NCBI GenBank assembly: GCA_017939795.1
Contig: JAGBAA010000049.1
Location: 1 to 33,979 of the forward strand
DNA: 33,979 nt
Direction of reading: 5' to 3'
From: Thermoguttaceae bacterium
GTDB taxonomy: Bacteria; Planctomycetota; Planctomycetia; Pirellulales; Thermoguttaceae
Part shown: one piece after another, positions 1 to 7,541 of the stretch
How the letters are laid out: every line of letters starts with the position of its first letter
Numbering within the stretch: the first letter of the stretch is position 1
The notes under the pieces: model-generated
Told to the model about the DNA's origin: nothing
What the model saw: the letters and a program-made list of their open reading frames with translations, nothing else
The model's database searches: none
Position numbers and translations under genes: made by a program

Positions 1-1968
1 CGTGACGAAACGAGTGTTCTCCATCGTCGTGTTTCCCCAGCCGCACATCATCCCGCTGGTAGTCCCCTCTTTCAGGAAAACGGGAGACGCGATCACCGGG
101 GAATTCTGCTCATTATGCACGATCCCGCCCGCAAGCGTCAGGCCGCTGTCGCTGAGTTTCCGGCCATTGGTCTCGTCGAGAGAAACGTATCCGGATTCCG
201 AAACGAGCGTACCGGTGAACCCCGCCGCGTCGCCGTTGATGAAAATGGCTTCGTCAACTTTTCCGCCGTTGAGCGTAATGGTTCCCGTGCCCGTGACGGT
301 ACCGTCGAAGTAACCGGAGGTTTTGCCGTACTCACCGTTCAGGTTCAGATGGCTGTTGACGACGACCTCGCCGTTAAGGTCGAACGTGCCGTTGACTTCC
401 AGCTCGCCTTCGGTGACTTTCAGTCCGTTGAGAGTAAGATTTCCGCCGATGGTCTGTTTTCCGCCGCCGATTTTTTCAAGCGAAAGTTCTTCGTGCTGGA
501 TATTTCCGGTGAAGACGGCCTGGTCATCCGCAGTCATTCCGTTGCCGAGGATCAAAGTCGTGTTCCCAGCGTACCCTTTCGCAACCTTTCCGGAGCCGGT
601 CAGTTTTCCGACCTTGAACGCCTTGCCGTTCCAGACGTCAAACGCACCGTTTTCGCCGATATTCAGCGTCGCGTAATTCTCGTCCGTGTTCACGTTCTGC
701 CAGCCGCCGTTGACAAGCGTGCCATTTTCAATGTCGATGACGGCATCTTTCGAGAGCGCGTAGGTGATGGAAGATCCAGTGAGAGCTTTGAACTGCTGGT
801 AAAGTTTCCCGCCGCCGGTCACTTTGAGCGTGCCGTCGCCAGAGATGACGATATTCTGATCATTCACGGTCAGGAACGAATTATTCGCCGTGTACGTCCC
901 GGTATCCGTCATGTTGAATTCCAGCACGCCGCCCGACGCGATGTTCATCGTGAGCGTTCCGGTATTGTTCGGCGTCCGGTCCGTGAATTTCAGGATCGCA
1001 CCATCCGCGATCGTCACGCCGTTCGTCGCGGAAAGCGTACTCGCCCCGGAAAAAACGAGCATTCCGTCATTGACCAGGAGTTTATCGAGCGAAACGTTTC
1101 CGGTCATTTCCTGCGTTCCATCCCCGATTTTTTCAAGCGTAAGCTGCGTCTGCTGCATCGTGCCGGCAAAAATCGCAGAATCGTCCGCCGTCGTACCGTT
1201 TCCGATGATCAGCGACGTCGTACCGCTGTACCCTTTCGCAACCTTTCCGGAGCCGGTCAGTTTTCCGACCTTGAACGCCTTGCCGTTCCAGACGTCAAAC
1301 GCACCGTTCTCGCCAATGTTCAGCGTCGCGTAGTTCTGGTCCGTGTTCACATTCTGCCACCCGCCGTTGACGAAAGTGCCGTTTTCAATGTCGATGACGG
1401 CATTCTTCGAGAGCGCGTACGTGATGGAGGATCCGGTGAGTTCCTTGTACTGCTGGTAAAGTTTCGCACCGCCGGTCACTTTGAGCGTGCCGTCGCCAGA
1501 GAGGACGATCTTCTGGTTATTCGCGGTCAGGAACGAATTATTCGCTGTGTACGTCCCGGTATCCGTCATGTTGAATTCCAGCGCAGCCCCCGACGCAATG
1601 TTCATCGTGAGCGTCCCGGAATGGTTCGGCGTCCGGTCCGAGAAACAAAGGACGCCTTCCTGAATATTGACCGGCCCGGTAGAAGAAAACGTCGCGCCGC
1701 CGGAGACAGTCAGCGTCCCCGATCCGGTTTTCGTTACCGTCCCTCCGGAGGAAAATGCGCCCTGGTAGACAGAATCCGCAGTATTCTCAAGCGTCACGGT
1801 CGAGTCATTGTCCGTCACGGCCTCGGAGCCGCTCAGATTGGAGTGCGTCCCCGCATCGACCGGAACGACTCCAACGGAAAGCAGAAACGCAGCCGCGGCA
1901 CAAATCGGAAGGGTCTGCCGTGCGTCATTGACCAATCGGGCTAATTTTAAATAATCTCGCATACTCAT
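1..1968 (-). CDS. Autotransporter-like beta-strand repeat protein (partial, 3' end outside window)
   Basis: The minus strand is open from the ATG at 1968 to the window edge (656 codons, no stop), so the C-terminus is missing. The start is chosen because GGGAG lies 5 nt upstream. The N-terminus (MSMRDYLKL...) is followed by a hydrophobic segment around residues 22-38 ending in VDA, a likely signal peptide. The rest is Gly/Thr/Asn-rich and full of short beta-strand phrases such as GSGTLTVSGG, LTLEKIGDGT and LSLEKIGGGK, which resemble the passenger-associated transport repeats of autotransporter-type surface proteins. Two long tandem copies of about 150 similar residues occur 219 residues apart. 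The likely fold is an extended beta-helix and the likely role is surface adhesion or cell-surface structure. No beta-barrel or sorting signal can be checked because the 3' end is absent. The function is inferred only from composition and repeats. Confidence 0.8.
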   Translation of the reverse strand, partial: MSMRDYLKLARLVNDARQTLPICAAAAFLLSVGVVPVDAGTHSNLSGSEAVTDNDSTVTLENTADSVYQGAFSSGGTVTKTGSGTLTVSGGATFSSTGPVNIQEGVLCFSDRTPNHSGTLTMNIASGAALEFNMTDTGTYTANNSFLTANNQKIVLSGDGTLKVTGGAKLYQQYKELTGSSITYALSKNAVIDIENGTFVNGGWQNVNTDQNYATLNIGENGAFDVWNGKAFKVGKLTGSGKVAKGYSGTTSLIIGNGTTADDSAIFAGTMQQTQLTLEKIGDGTQEMTGNVSLDKLLVNDGMLVFSGASTLSATNGVTIADGAILKFTDRTPNNTGTLTMNIASGGVLEFNMTDTGTYTANNSFLTVNDQNIVISGDGTLKVTGGGKLYQQFKALTGSSITYALSKDAVIDIENGTLVNGGWQNVNTDENYATLNIGENGAFDVWNGKAFKVGKLTGSGKVAKGYAGNTTLILGNGMTADDQAVFTGNIQHEELSLEKIGGGKQTIGGNLTLNGLKVTEGELEVNGTFDLNGEVVVNSHLNLNGEYGKTSGYFDGTVTGTGTITLNGGKVDEAIFINGDAAGFTGTLVSESGYVSLDETNGRKLSDSGLTLAGGIVHNEQNSPVIASPVFLKEGTTSGMMCGWGNTTMENTRFVT
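534..993 (-). repeat. Tandem repeat copy B inside autotransporter-like gene
   Basis: This segment is repeated at high DNA identity exactly 657 bp (219 codons) away, at 1191-1650. Anchors used to set the period are the protein phrases FDVWNGKAFKVGKLTGSGK and YTANNSFLT, which occur in both copies. The period keeps the reading frame. Confidence 0.8.
1191..1650 (-). repeat. Tandem repeat copy A inside autotransporter-like gene
   Basis: Partner of the copy at 534-993, offset 657 bp. The central part, from the TYTANNSFL phrase to the KVGKLTGSGKVAKGY phrase, is nearly identical. The edges (around LEKIG) diverge, as expected for an older duplication or for gene conversion of the centre only. Confidence 0.8.
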
Positions 1969-2018
1969 CGCATCTCCCAGCGAACAATTTTTCATAGATC
2001 CCAGTAAAATATGATTTG

Positions 2019-2046
2019 ATTATGTACCGATTTGCCCAAAAGTCAA
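2019..2046 (-). promoter_or_regulatory. Candidate sigma70-type promoter for the autotransporter-like gene
   Basis: Read on the minus strand: TTGACT (2046-2041), 16-bp spacer, CATAAT (2024-2019), about 50 bp upstream of the ATG at 1968. The flanking DNA is AT-rich. Called by eye from consensus. Confidence 0.55.
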
Positions 2047-2167
2047 GTATTTTTAAAAGATTTTTAGAAAATTTCAAAAAAAATTGAGAAAAAGTGCAAT
2101 AAAACGGACATTTCAAACCGAGCCGCATCAAGACGCAGAGTTCCGGGACGGCCTCTTAACCCCTGAT

Positions 2168-2207
2168 TTCAGCCGCCAAGAACACTGAAATTTCAGCGGC
2201 GGCTGAA
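2168..2207. repeat. Nested inverted repeat (10-bp arms with inner 12-bp palindrome)
   Basis: Arms TTCAGCCGCC (2168-2177) and GGCGGCTGAA (2198-2207) enclose the perfect palindrome CTGAAATTTCAG (2185-2196). A run of seven A follows on the plus strand (2215-2221), so on the minus strand a T-run precedes rather than follows it. It lies between the 5' end of one minus-strand gene and the 3' end of another. It could be a terminator, cruciform or protein-binding site. Confidence 0.5.
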
Positions 2208-2241
2208 AGTCCTTAAAAAAAGCACGCCGAAACATTCCCCA

Positions 2242-2275
2242 GTCTTCTGCCTCCCTGCTTAGAGAGGCAGAAGAC
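2242..2275 (-). terminator. Hairpin downstream of the glutaminase-like gene
   Basis: Perfect 12-bp stem GTCTTCTGCCTC (2242-2253) / GAGGCAGAAGAC (2264-2275) with a 10-nt loop, 15 bp beyond the stop codon of the minus-strand gene ending at 2290. No T-run follows directly on the minus strand; the nearest is about 20 nt further. It is a strong transcript-end hairpin but not a textbook intrinsic terminator. Confidence 0.5.
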
Positions 2276-2289
2276 GCGTTCTCTGCGGA

Positions 2290-4323
2290 CTACTCCTCAA
2301 GCAGCTTGATGAAGACGCCGCCGACGACACTGCGTCCGGTAAATCCGCGGCGTTTCGCGGTACTGGTGAAGTACCAGTCGGTCATCGGAACACGCGGTTC
2401 CGTGTGGTCAACGAAGCGGTAAACCGGTTCCATGACCGCGTCGAAACCTTCACGGGAATCCGCGAGCGTCGCCGTCCAGACTTCCCAGTCGAGTTTCGTG
2501 TAGTCCGACCGATTGTCGAGCGGCAGACCGAACTCGTTCGTGACTGACGGATAGTATTTCAGTTCCGTTTCGGCGATTTTTTTCGGGAAAAGGTTCAGTT
2601 TCAGGAGTTTGTCCCAGACCAGATTGTACTTCTGGCTCCACGTATCCGGTTTGTCGAACGCGAGACGGTAATGGTCGCCGTCATTCGCCATTTTCTCCCA
2701 CATTTGAGCAAACTCTTCCGCCTTGGCGCGGAATTTCTGTGCTTCCTCGTTCAGGCCCTGCATTTTGCAGAGTTCCGCATAGCAGGCGAGCGCGACGATC
2801 GCTTTGATCGACAGATTGCAGTTATGCGCCAGGTGCCCCGCAAAGTCGTCCGTGCAGAGCTGATTTTCCGGGTCAAGCCCCTTCTCGAGCAGATACTCCG
2901 CCCACTGACGGATCGTCGGCCAGTAGCGCGAAACGTACTCTGTATTGCCATCCTTTTTCGACGCGATGTAGAGCAGGATCAGCATGTTTCCGGATTCCTC
3001 GACCGGCATCTGACGGTCTTCCGTTCTCTCACCGCCGCCATAGTATTGCGCGTTCATGACCGGGTACTGTCCCATATCGTGCGGAGCGTACTGCCACGGC
3101 CAGCGTCCGGAGACTGCGTAGTCCATTGCCGGGGTGAGTGTCGCTTTCAGCAGCGTGTTGCTCAGGTAAATGAAGAGCGGCGCAGCCGGATAAACGACGT
3201 CCACCGTCGCGGCCATTCCGCCGGAGAAATGCTCTTTCGACACAAAGAACGGCTCGCCGTTGGGGAGGACCGCCAGTTTGTGCGCGCCGATGCACTGACG
3301 ATAGGAAAGCGCGCAGAGATCCGCGTACTTTTTCCCGCCTTTCGCTTCGCAGGCCGCCATGAGTTCCGCGTCGAATTTCGCGCATTTCTCGCAGGACGCG
3401 GCGTAGTCAGAAGCCGCCCAGTCAAGCATTTCCTTCGCTTCCATGCCGTATTTTCTCCAGTACGGACGAAGTTTGCGGTTCAGGAATTCCAGGCAGTATT
3501 CGTCATCGTACGCGATCATGAGCACGCGGTCCTGCGCCTCTGCGCCGAGTCCCGGAAGATCAAAGATGCACGACATGACAGGCCAGCGTTCCCTACACTT
3601 ACGCGGAAAGTCCGCATCGTCAAACTCCGCAGGTGTCCCGCTGGTCAGGAACGTTCCGCGGGCCGTTTTGTCATCCGAAAGACGCAGCACGCCGCCGTAT
3701 TTTTTGTCGACCGCGATGAACTGGTAGCCCCAGTCGATGCGCACATTGTCGCCAACTGTCCCCAAAACGTTCTGTACTTCGGAGCCGAAACGGAGAATGT
3801 CGAGCGTATCTGTCTTCATGCGCAGCGCGCAGACATTCTGGTCAATAGCGTTGACGCAGAGTTCCGCTGAATTGTCGTAGTAGATGCGGACATCGTGTTT
3901 CTTGCCGTCCACCGCGCGGACGCTCCACGTCAGGTACGTGACCGGGCGGGAAAGGAGCATGAGATCGTCGGTGAGACACGGAGTCGTGAACGTGAGCGTC
4001 AGCTCCACGCCGGCATCCTCAAAAACGTAGATCGTGCGTGTCGGCAGGACCTGAACGGACTTCTGCTTCATGGCGGGGACCGGATGGTTCGTGTCTTTCG
4101 ACATGACGGCAAAGTTTTTCCCGTCGACTTTGAGGTAGCTCAGAATGCAGTGGACCTTCCCCGTCCAATGCGTCGTGAGCCGGTCCGCCAGACCGTCCCC
4201 CTGGGACCAGATACTGAAGTACGGGTCGTGAACCACCAGCGGCACCGCCGGAGCTCGCAGACTTTCTGCCAGACTCACCGACGCCGCAAAAATCATGAAT
4301 GCGCAAAAAAGGATCCGATGCAT
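2290..4323 (-). CDS. Secreted glutaminase A-like protein (DUF5127/DUF4965/DUF1793 family)
   Basis: 677 residues with an AAGGAG ribosome-binding site 5 nt before the ATG. The signal peptide is MHRILFCAFMIFAASVSLA. The mature N-terminus has the family phrase VPLVVHDPYFSIWS, then a beta-sandwich region to about residue 300. An all-alpha toroid-like region of about 300-670 follows, with the conserved phrases HDMGQYP, PVEESGNMLIL, DDFAGHLAHNCNLSIKAI and FDKPDTWSQKYNLVWDKLL. This matches the GtaA-like family, named after a fungal glutaminase A and abundant in gut Bacteroidota and planctomycetes. The true substrate in bacteria is uncertain and may be a glycan or a peptide amide. It is divergently transcribed from the GH109-like gene, which suggests a secreted catabolic role. 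Family assignment is firm; the reaction is inferred. Confidence 0.88.
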   Translation of the reverse strand: MHRILFCAFMIFAASVSLAESLRAPAVPLVVHDPYFSIWSQGDGLADRLTTHWTGKVHCILSYLKVDGKNFAVMSKDTNHPVPAMKQKSVQVLPTRTIYVFEDAGVELTLTFTTPCLTDDLMLLSRPVTYLTWSVRAVDGKKHDVRIYYDNSAELCVNAIDQNVCALRMKTDTLDILRFGSEVQNVLGTVGDNVRIDWGYQFIAVDKKYGGVLRLSDDKTARGTFLTSGTPAEFDDADFPRKCRERWPVMSCIFDLPGLGAEAQDRVLMIAYDDEYCLEFLNRKLRPYWRKYGMEAKEMLDWAASDYAASCEKCAKFDAELMAACEAKGGKKYADLCALSYRQCIGAHKLAVLPNGEPFFVSKEHFSGGMAATVDVVYPAAPLFIYLSNTLLKATLTPAMDYAVSGRWPWQYAPHDMGQYPVMNAQYYGGGERTEDRQMPVEESGNMLILLYIASKKDGNTEYVSRYWPTIRQWAEYLLEKGLDPENQLCTDDFAGHLAHNCNLSIKAIVALACYAELCKMQGLNEEAQKFRAKAEEFAQMWEKMANDGDHYRLAFDKPDTWSQKYNLVWDKLLKLNLFPKKIAETELKYYPSVTNEFGLPLDNRSDYTKLDWEVWTATLADSREGFDAVMEPVYRFVDHTEPRVPMTDWYFTSTAKRRGFTGRSVVGGVFIKLLEE

Positions 4324-4427
4324 AAAAACTCCTTGGAATTAAGGATCAATAAAAAATGAAATGATCCGCCCACGATCCAGCCGCAGCCTCCGACCGATCC
4401 GGATCGCGTGGATCTTCAACGGTATCC

Positions 4428-4456
4428 AGTGTACCGAATTTGTGCTTCAGCGTCAA
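4428..4456 (-). promoter_or_regulatory. Promoter of glutaminase-like gene, C-tract abutting -35
   Basis: Minus-strand TTGACG (4456-4451), 17-bp spacer, TACACT (4433-4428). A run of eight C, preceded by GTGT, sits immediately upstream of the -35 hexamer. The same GTGTCCCCC-TTGA arrangement precedes the phosphodiester glycosidase gene near 11604-11617. Confidence 0.6.
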
Positions 4457-4517
4457 GGGGGGGGACACCTGGCATCTTACTCTGTATCCTTTTTCAGTCA
4501 AATTTTCTGCGGATCTC

Positions 4518-4546
4518 TTGACTTTTGGGAGCCGTTCTGCTAAAAT
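4518..4546 (+). promoter_or_regulatory. Promoter of the GH109-like gene
   Basis: TTGACT (4518-4523), 17-bp spacer, TAAAAT (4541-4546). The start codon at 4626 leaves a leader of roughly 70 nt. It is divergent from the promoter at 4428-4456. Confidence 0.65.
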
Positions 4547-4625
4547 CGGAAGTATGTGTCCTTTTTTTCTGAAAGGAATCCCCGCCCCGATCCGCTCATT
4601 TCGTTTTTCTTGAAAGGAAAATGCC

Positions 4626-6074
4626 ATGAAACGCAGAGATTTTATGAAATTCCCCGCCTTTGGAATGACGCTCGCCCTCACAGGGTACTCTTGTGCCGAG
4701 GAACTGAACGAAGACGTTCAGGAAACAGACATTCAATGGAAAGGCCGAACGCAGATCTTCAATATGCACGATTTTCAGGCTCCGCCGTGTCTCCCGCTGC
4801 GCGTCGGGTACATTGGGCTGGGAAATCGCGGATATGCGTCCCTTCGGCGTCTCGCGCAGATGGAAGGAGTGGAGATCCGCGCCATCGCCGACTGCTATGA
4901 GTACCCCATCCGCCGGGCACAGGAGTATCTTAAGGAACTTGGACTCCCGCCGGCTGCGGAATATTTTGCGTCGAAGGAGACGTGGAAAGATCTTTGTGCA
5001 CGGGACGATCTGGATCTGATCTACGTCACGACGCCCCCTTACTGCCATGCGGAAATGGCCGTCCACGCCATGCTTGCCGGAAAGCACACCGCGGTGGAAG
5101 TGCCTGCCGCGCAGACGCTCGCGGACTGCCTGCGCCTGGTCGACACGTCGGAAAAGACGCGGAAGCACTGCCTGATCCTCGAAAACTGCATTTACGATTT
5201 CTTTGAGTCCATGACCATTCAAATGGCGCAGAAAGGTTTCTTCGGCGAGATCATTCACGGAGAAGGCGCGTACTGCCACTGCGGAGGGACGGGAAACGTG
5301 GCGCGAAGTAAACCGATGCCGCCGCTCTCGCCGGAAGCGTCGCCATATTATCAGCACCGGCTGAAGCTCATCAAGGGGAATGCCTACCCGACGCACGGTT
5401 TCGGCCCCGTTGCGAAAGCGATGCGGATCCTGGCCGGGGACCGGATCGACTACCTTTCCTCCGTCGAGACGAACGATTTCGTCATGGGAAAAACATTCGG
5501 AGAAATGGCCGAGAAGACCGGCGATCCCTACTTCAGACAGTTCGCAGGAAAAACGTACGGCGGCGGAAACTCCTCCATCATGCGCACGGTCAGCGGAAAG
5601 ACGATCTGCCTCGGATACCATACGTGCGTCGGCCGGCCGTATTCGCGCGTCCATCTTCTTTCAGGAACGGACGCCTTCGCGCAAAAGTACCCGGTCCCGC
5701 AGATCTCGATCGGAAACGACAAACCGGTCTCCGACGAGAAAATGAAGGAACTGGAGCAGGAATTCACGCCGGAACTCCACCGCCACATCGGCGAGCTGGC
5801 CAGGGAATTCGGCGGACACGGAGGGATGGATTTCATCGAGGACTGGCGGTACGTAAACTGCCTGCAGAACGGACTCGCGCCGGATATGGACGTTTACGAT
5901 TCAGCACTCTGGAGCAGTTTGACGCCTTTGAGCTACTGGTCCGTGACGCACCGGTCCAATTCCATCGACGTTCCGGATTTCACCTGCGGCGCGTGGAAAA
6001 CGAACGCACCGGTCGATCTCTCGCTGCGAAACAGTGGGAAAAACACCGGGATGCGGACGGTGAAAAAAAGCTGA
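4626..6074 (+). CDS. GH109-like NAD-dependent glycosidase (Gfo/Idh/MocA fold)
   Basis: 482 residues. The N-terminus MKRRDFMKFPAFG is a twin-arginine-like export signal. A Rossmann fold begins with VGYIGLGNRG (nucleotide-binding glycines at 64-69). The C-terminal half carries the phrases YPTHGFGPVAK, HGGMDFIEDWRY, DVYDSALWSS and SIDVPDFTCGAW, which are characteristic of family GH109 rather than of generic oxidoreductases. GH109 enzymes, whose founding members are alpha-N-acetylgalactosaminidases, keep a bound NAD and cleave by an oxidation-elimination-reduction route. The protein would act on host or dietary amino-sugar glycans in the periplasm. The ATG at 4626 follows an AAAGGA site. A dehydrogenase acting on another sugar is the main alternative. 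It could share its divergent control region with the glutaminase-like gene. Confidence 0.85.
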   Translation: MKRRDFMKFPAFGMTLALTGYSCAEELNEDVQETDIQWKGRTQIFNMHDFQAPPCLPLRVGYIGLGNRGYASLRRLAQMEGVEIRAIADCYEYPIRRAQEYLKELGLPPAAEYFASKETWKDLCARDDLDLIYVTTPPYCHAEMAVHAMLAGKHTAVEVPAAQTLADCLRLVDTSEKTRKHCLILENCIYDFFESMTIQMAQKGFFGEIIHGEGAYCHCGGTGNVARSKPMPPLSPEASPYYQHRLKLIKGNAYPTHGFGPVAKAMRILAGDRIDYLSSVETNDFVMGKTFGEMAEKTGDPYFRQFAGKTYGGGNSSIMRTVSGKTICLGYHTCVGRPYSRVHLLSGTDAFAQKYPVPQISIGNDKPVSDEKMKELEQEFTPELHRHIGELAREFGGHGGMDFIEDWRYVNCLQNGLAPDMDVYDSALWSSLTPLSYWSVTHRSNSIDVPDFTCGAWKTNAPVDLSLRNSGKNTGMRTVKKS

Positions 6075-6381
6075 ATTGGCCATCCATACGCACTATTTAA
6101 TAGACGGTATACCTCACTCCCAAAAGTATCTCGCGCAGCGGGTCGGGGCGGCTGGGTGGACCTGCCGGAAACATCAAGTCCATAAAAAAACGAGAAATGG
6201 CAAAATATTCCATCAGACGGAAAGATTTTTGCGAAAATTTCACAAAAAAAGAAATTTCGCTCTTTCCTTTTCTTCGCAGAATGGTATACTGTAAGTGGAA
6301 ACAGAAGCTGGGGAAACGTTTTCTCAGCCGCTCCTGCCCAAAATGCAAACCAGAACAAGAAAAAAATCGAGGAGAACTCGC
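6075..6381. other. Intergenic region, 307 bp, with promoter only
   Basis: No gene is supported here. The left half is GC-rich and the right half AT-rich with several A-runs. Apart from the extended -10 element at 6285-6290 nothing specific was recognised. Confidence 0.6.
6283..6290 (+). promoter_or_regulatory. Extended -10 promoter for the alcohol dehydrogenase
   Basis: GGTATACT, with TATACT at 6285-6290, preceded by a TG one base further from the hexamer than in the strict TGn form. No good -35 hexamer is found at 16-18 bp. The gene starts at 6382, giving a leader of about 85 nt. Confidence 0.4.
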
Positions 6382-7407
6382 ATGAAAAGCTACGTCGTTT
6401 ACGGTGACGGTTCCTGCCGAATTGAAGAAATGCCGATGCCGAAGTACAATGAGTATGAAGCACTCGTGAAGATGGAGTCCTGCGGTATCTGCAACGGGAC
6501 GGACCTGAAGATCATCCACCGGAAATTCAAGGGGATCGATCAGTACCCCACGATCCTTGGACATGAAGGCGTCGGCCGGGTCGTGGAACTTGGCGCGAAA
6601 GTCCGCAACTACAAGGTGGGCGACCTCGTGCTGCTCCCCTTCTGGGGCGACGTTCCGGAAGGCTACTCCAGCGCGTGGGGAACGTACTCCGAATACAATG
6701 TGGTCCGCGATGCCGCCGCGATGGAAGCGGATGGACTGATCGCCGACGAATTCGCGTGGGCGCAGAATGTTCTTCCGGAAGGCTTTGACCCGGTCTCCTC
6801 CGCCATGATCATCACGTTCCGCGAAGTGCTCAGCACAGGAAAGATCTTCGGTTTCGAAGCGAATCAGAGCCTCACGGTCCTCGGTCTTGGTCCGGTCGGT
6901 CTGAGTTTCGTAAAGTTTGCGAAACTGATGGGAATGGGTCCGATCATCGCGATCGACGTCCAGGAAGAGAAACTGGAACTCGCGAAGAAAATGGGCGCGG
7001 ACCTGGTCATCAACGGAAAGACGCAGAACGTGAAGGAGGAAGTCCTCGCATTCTGTCCGGGCGGCGTGGATTACGCACTGGATGCCGTCGGCGTTCCGGC
7101 CTTCATCAATACGGGGCTGGAAATCATCAAACCGAGCGCAAAGATCTGCGTTTACGGCATTTCGGAAAATCAGACCGCCGAGATCGACTGGAGCCGCTGT
7201 CCGTACAACTGGACGCTGCAGTTCAACCAGTTCCCGTCGAAGAAGATGGAAGCCGAAGCGCACCGTCAGATCTGCGTCTGGATCCAGAACGGTGTCCTTG
7301 ATCCGAACGACTTCATCTCCCACGTCTTCGACTTTGCGGACATCAACACCGCGTTTGAAAAAGTAGAGCGCAAGGACCCGATGATGAAAATGGTCATCCG
7401 CTTCTAG
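6382..7407 (+). CDS. Zinc-type medium-chain alcohol/polyol dehydrogenase
   Basis: 341 residues from the ATG at 6382, which has GAGGAG upstream; the frame extends further 5' but without family similarity. Catalytic zinc ligands fit the motifs SCGICNGTD (near residue 35) and LGHEGVG (near residue 60). The NAD(P)-binding Rossmann motif is VLGLGPVGLSF (about residues 169-179). The four-cysteine structural zinc lobe of classical members is not present: the corresponding segment reads WGDVPEGYSSAWGTYSEY with no cysteines. It is a cytoplasmic NAD(P)-dependent oxidoreductase, probably for a sugar alcohol or sugar, lying downstream of a GH109-like enzyme. The substrate cannot be told from sequence. 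Confidence 0.85.
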   Translation: MKSYVVYGDGSCRIEEMPMPKYNEYEALVKMESCGICNGTDLKIIHRKFKGIDQYPTILGHEGVGRVVELGAKVRNYKVGDLVLLPFWGDVPEGYSSAWGTYSEYNVVRDAAAMEADGLIADEFAWAQNVLPEGFDPVSSAMIITFREVLSTGKIFGFEANQSLTVLGLGPVGLSFVKFAKLMGMGPIIAIDVQEEKLELAKKMGADLVINGKTQNVKEEVLAFCPGGVDYALDAVGVPAFINTGLEIIKPSAKICVYGISENQTAEIDWSRCPYNWTLQFNQFPSKKMEAEAHRQICVWIQNGVLDPNDFISHVFDFADINTAFEKVERKDPMMKMVIRF

Positions 7408-7417
7408 TTTTTCTCTA

Positions 7418-7462
7418 ATCGTCCGGGAAATACAGCCGTTCCAGCTTCATTTTCCGGACGAT
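7418..7462 (+). terminator. Hairpin after the alcohol dehydrogenase
   Basis: A 13-bp stem (7418-7430 with 7450-7462, one G-T pair) encloses a 19-nt loop, 11 bp after the stop codon. No T-run follows. It probably separates this gene from the HzsA-related gene downstream. Confidence 0.45.
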
Positions 7463-7541
7463 CCCAACTTTCCTGCCGAACCAGCCTCCCAACCAGCCTG
7501 CCTGCTCTCAACTGGATCCTTTTTCCCTCCTACGGTGCGCC

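Noticed and set aside
115..1944. 609-codon plus-strand open frame opposite the autotransporter-like gene
   Set aside because: Arg/Val-rich shadow without family features; the minus strand has a signal peptide, ribosome-binding site and recognisable repeats.
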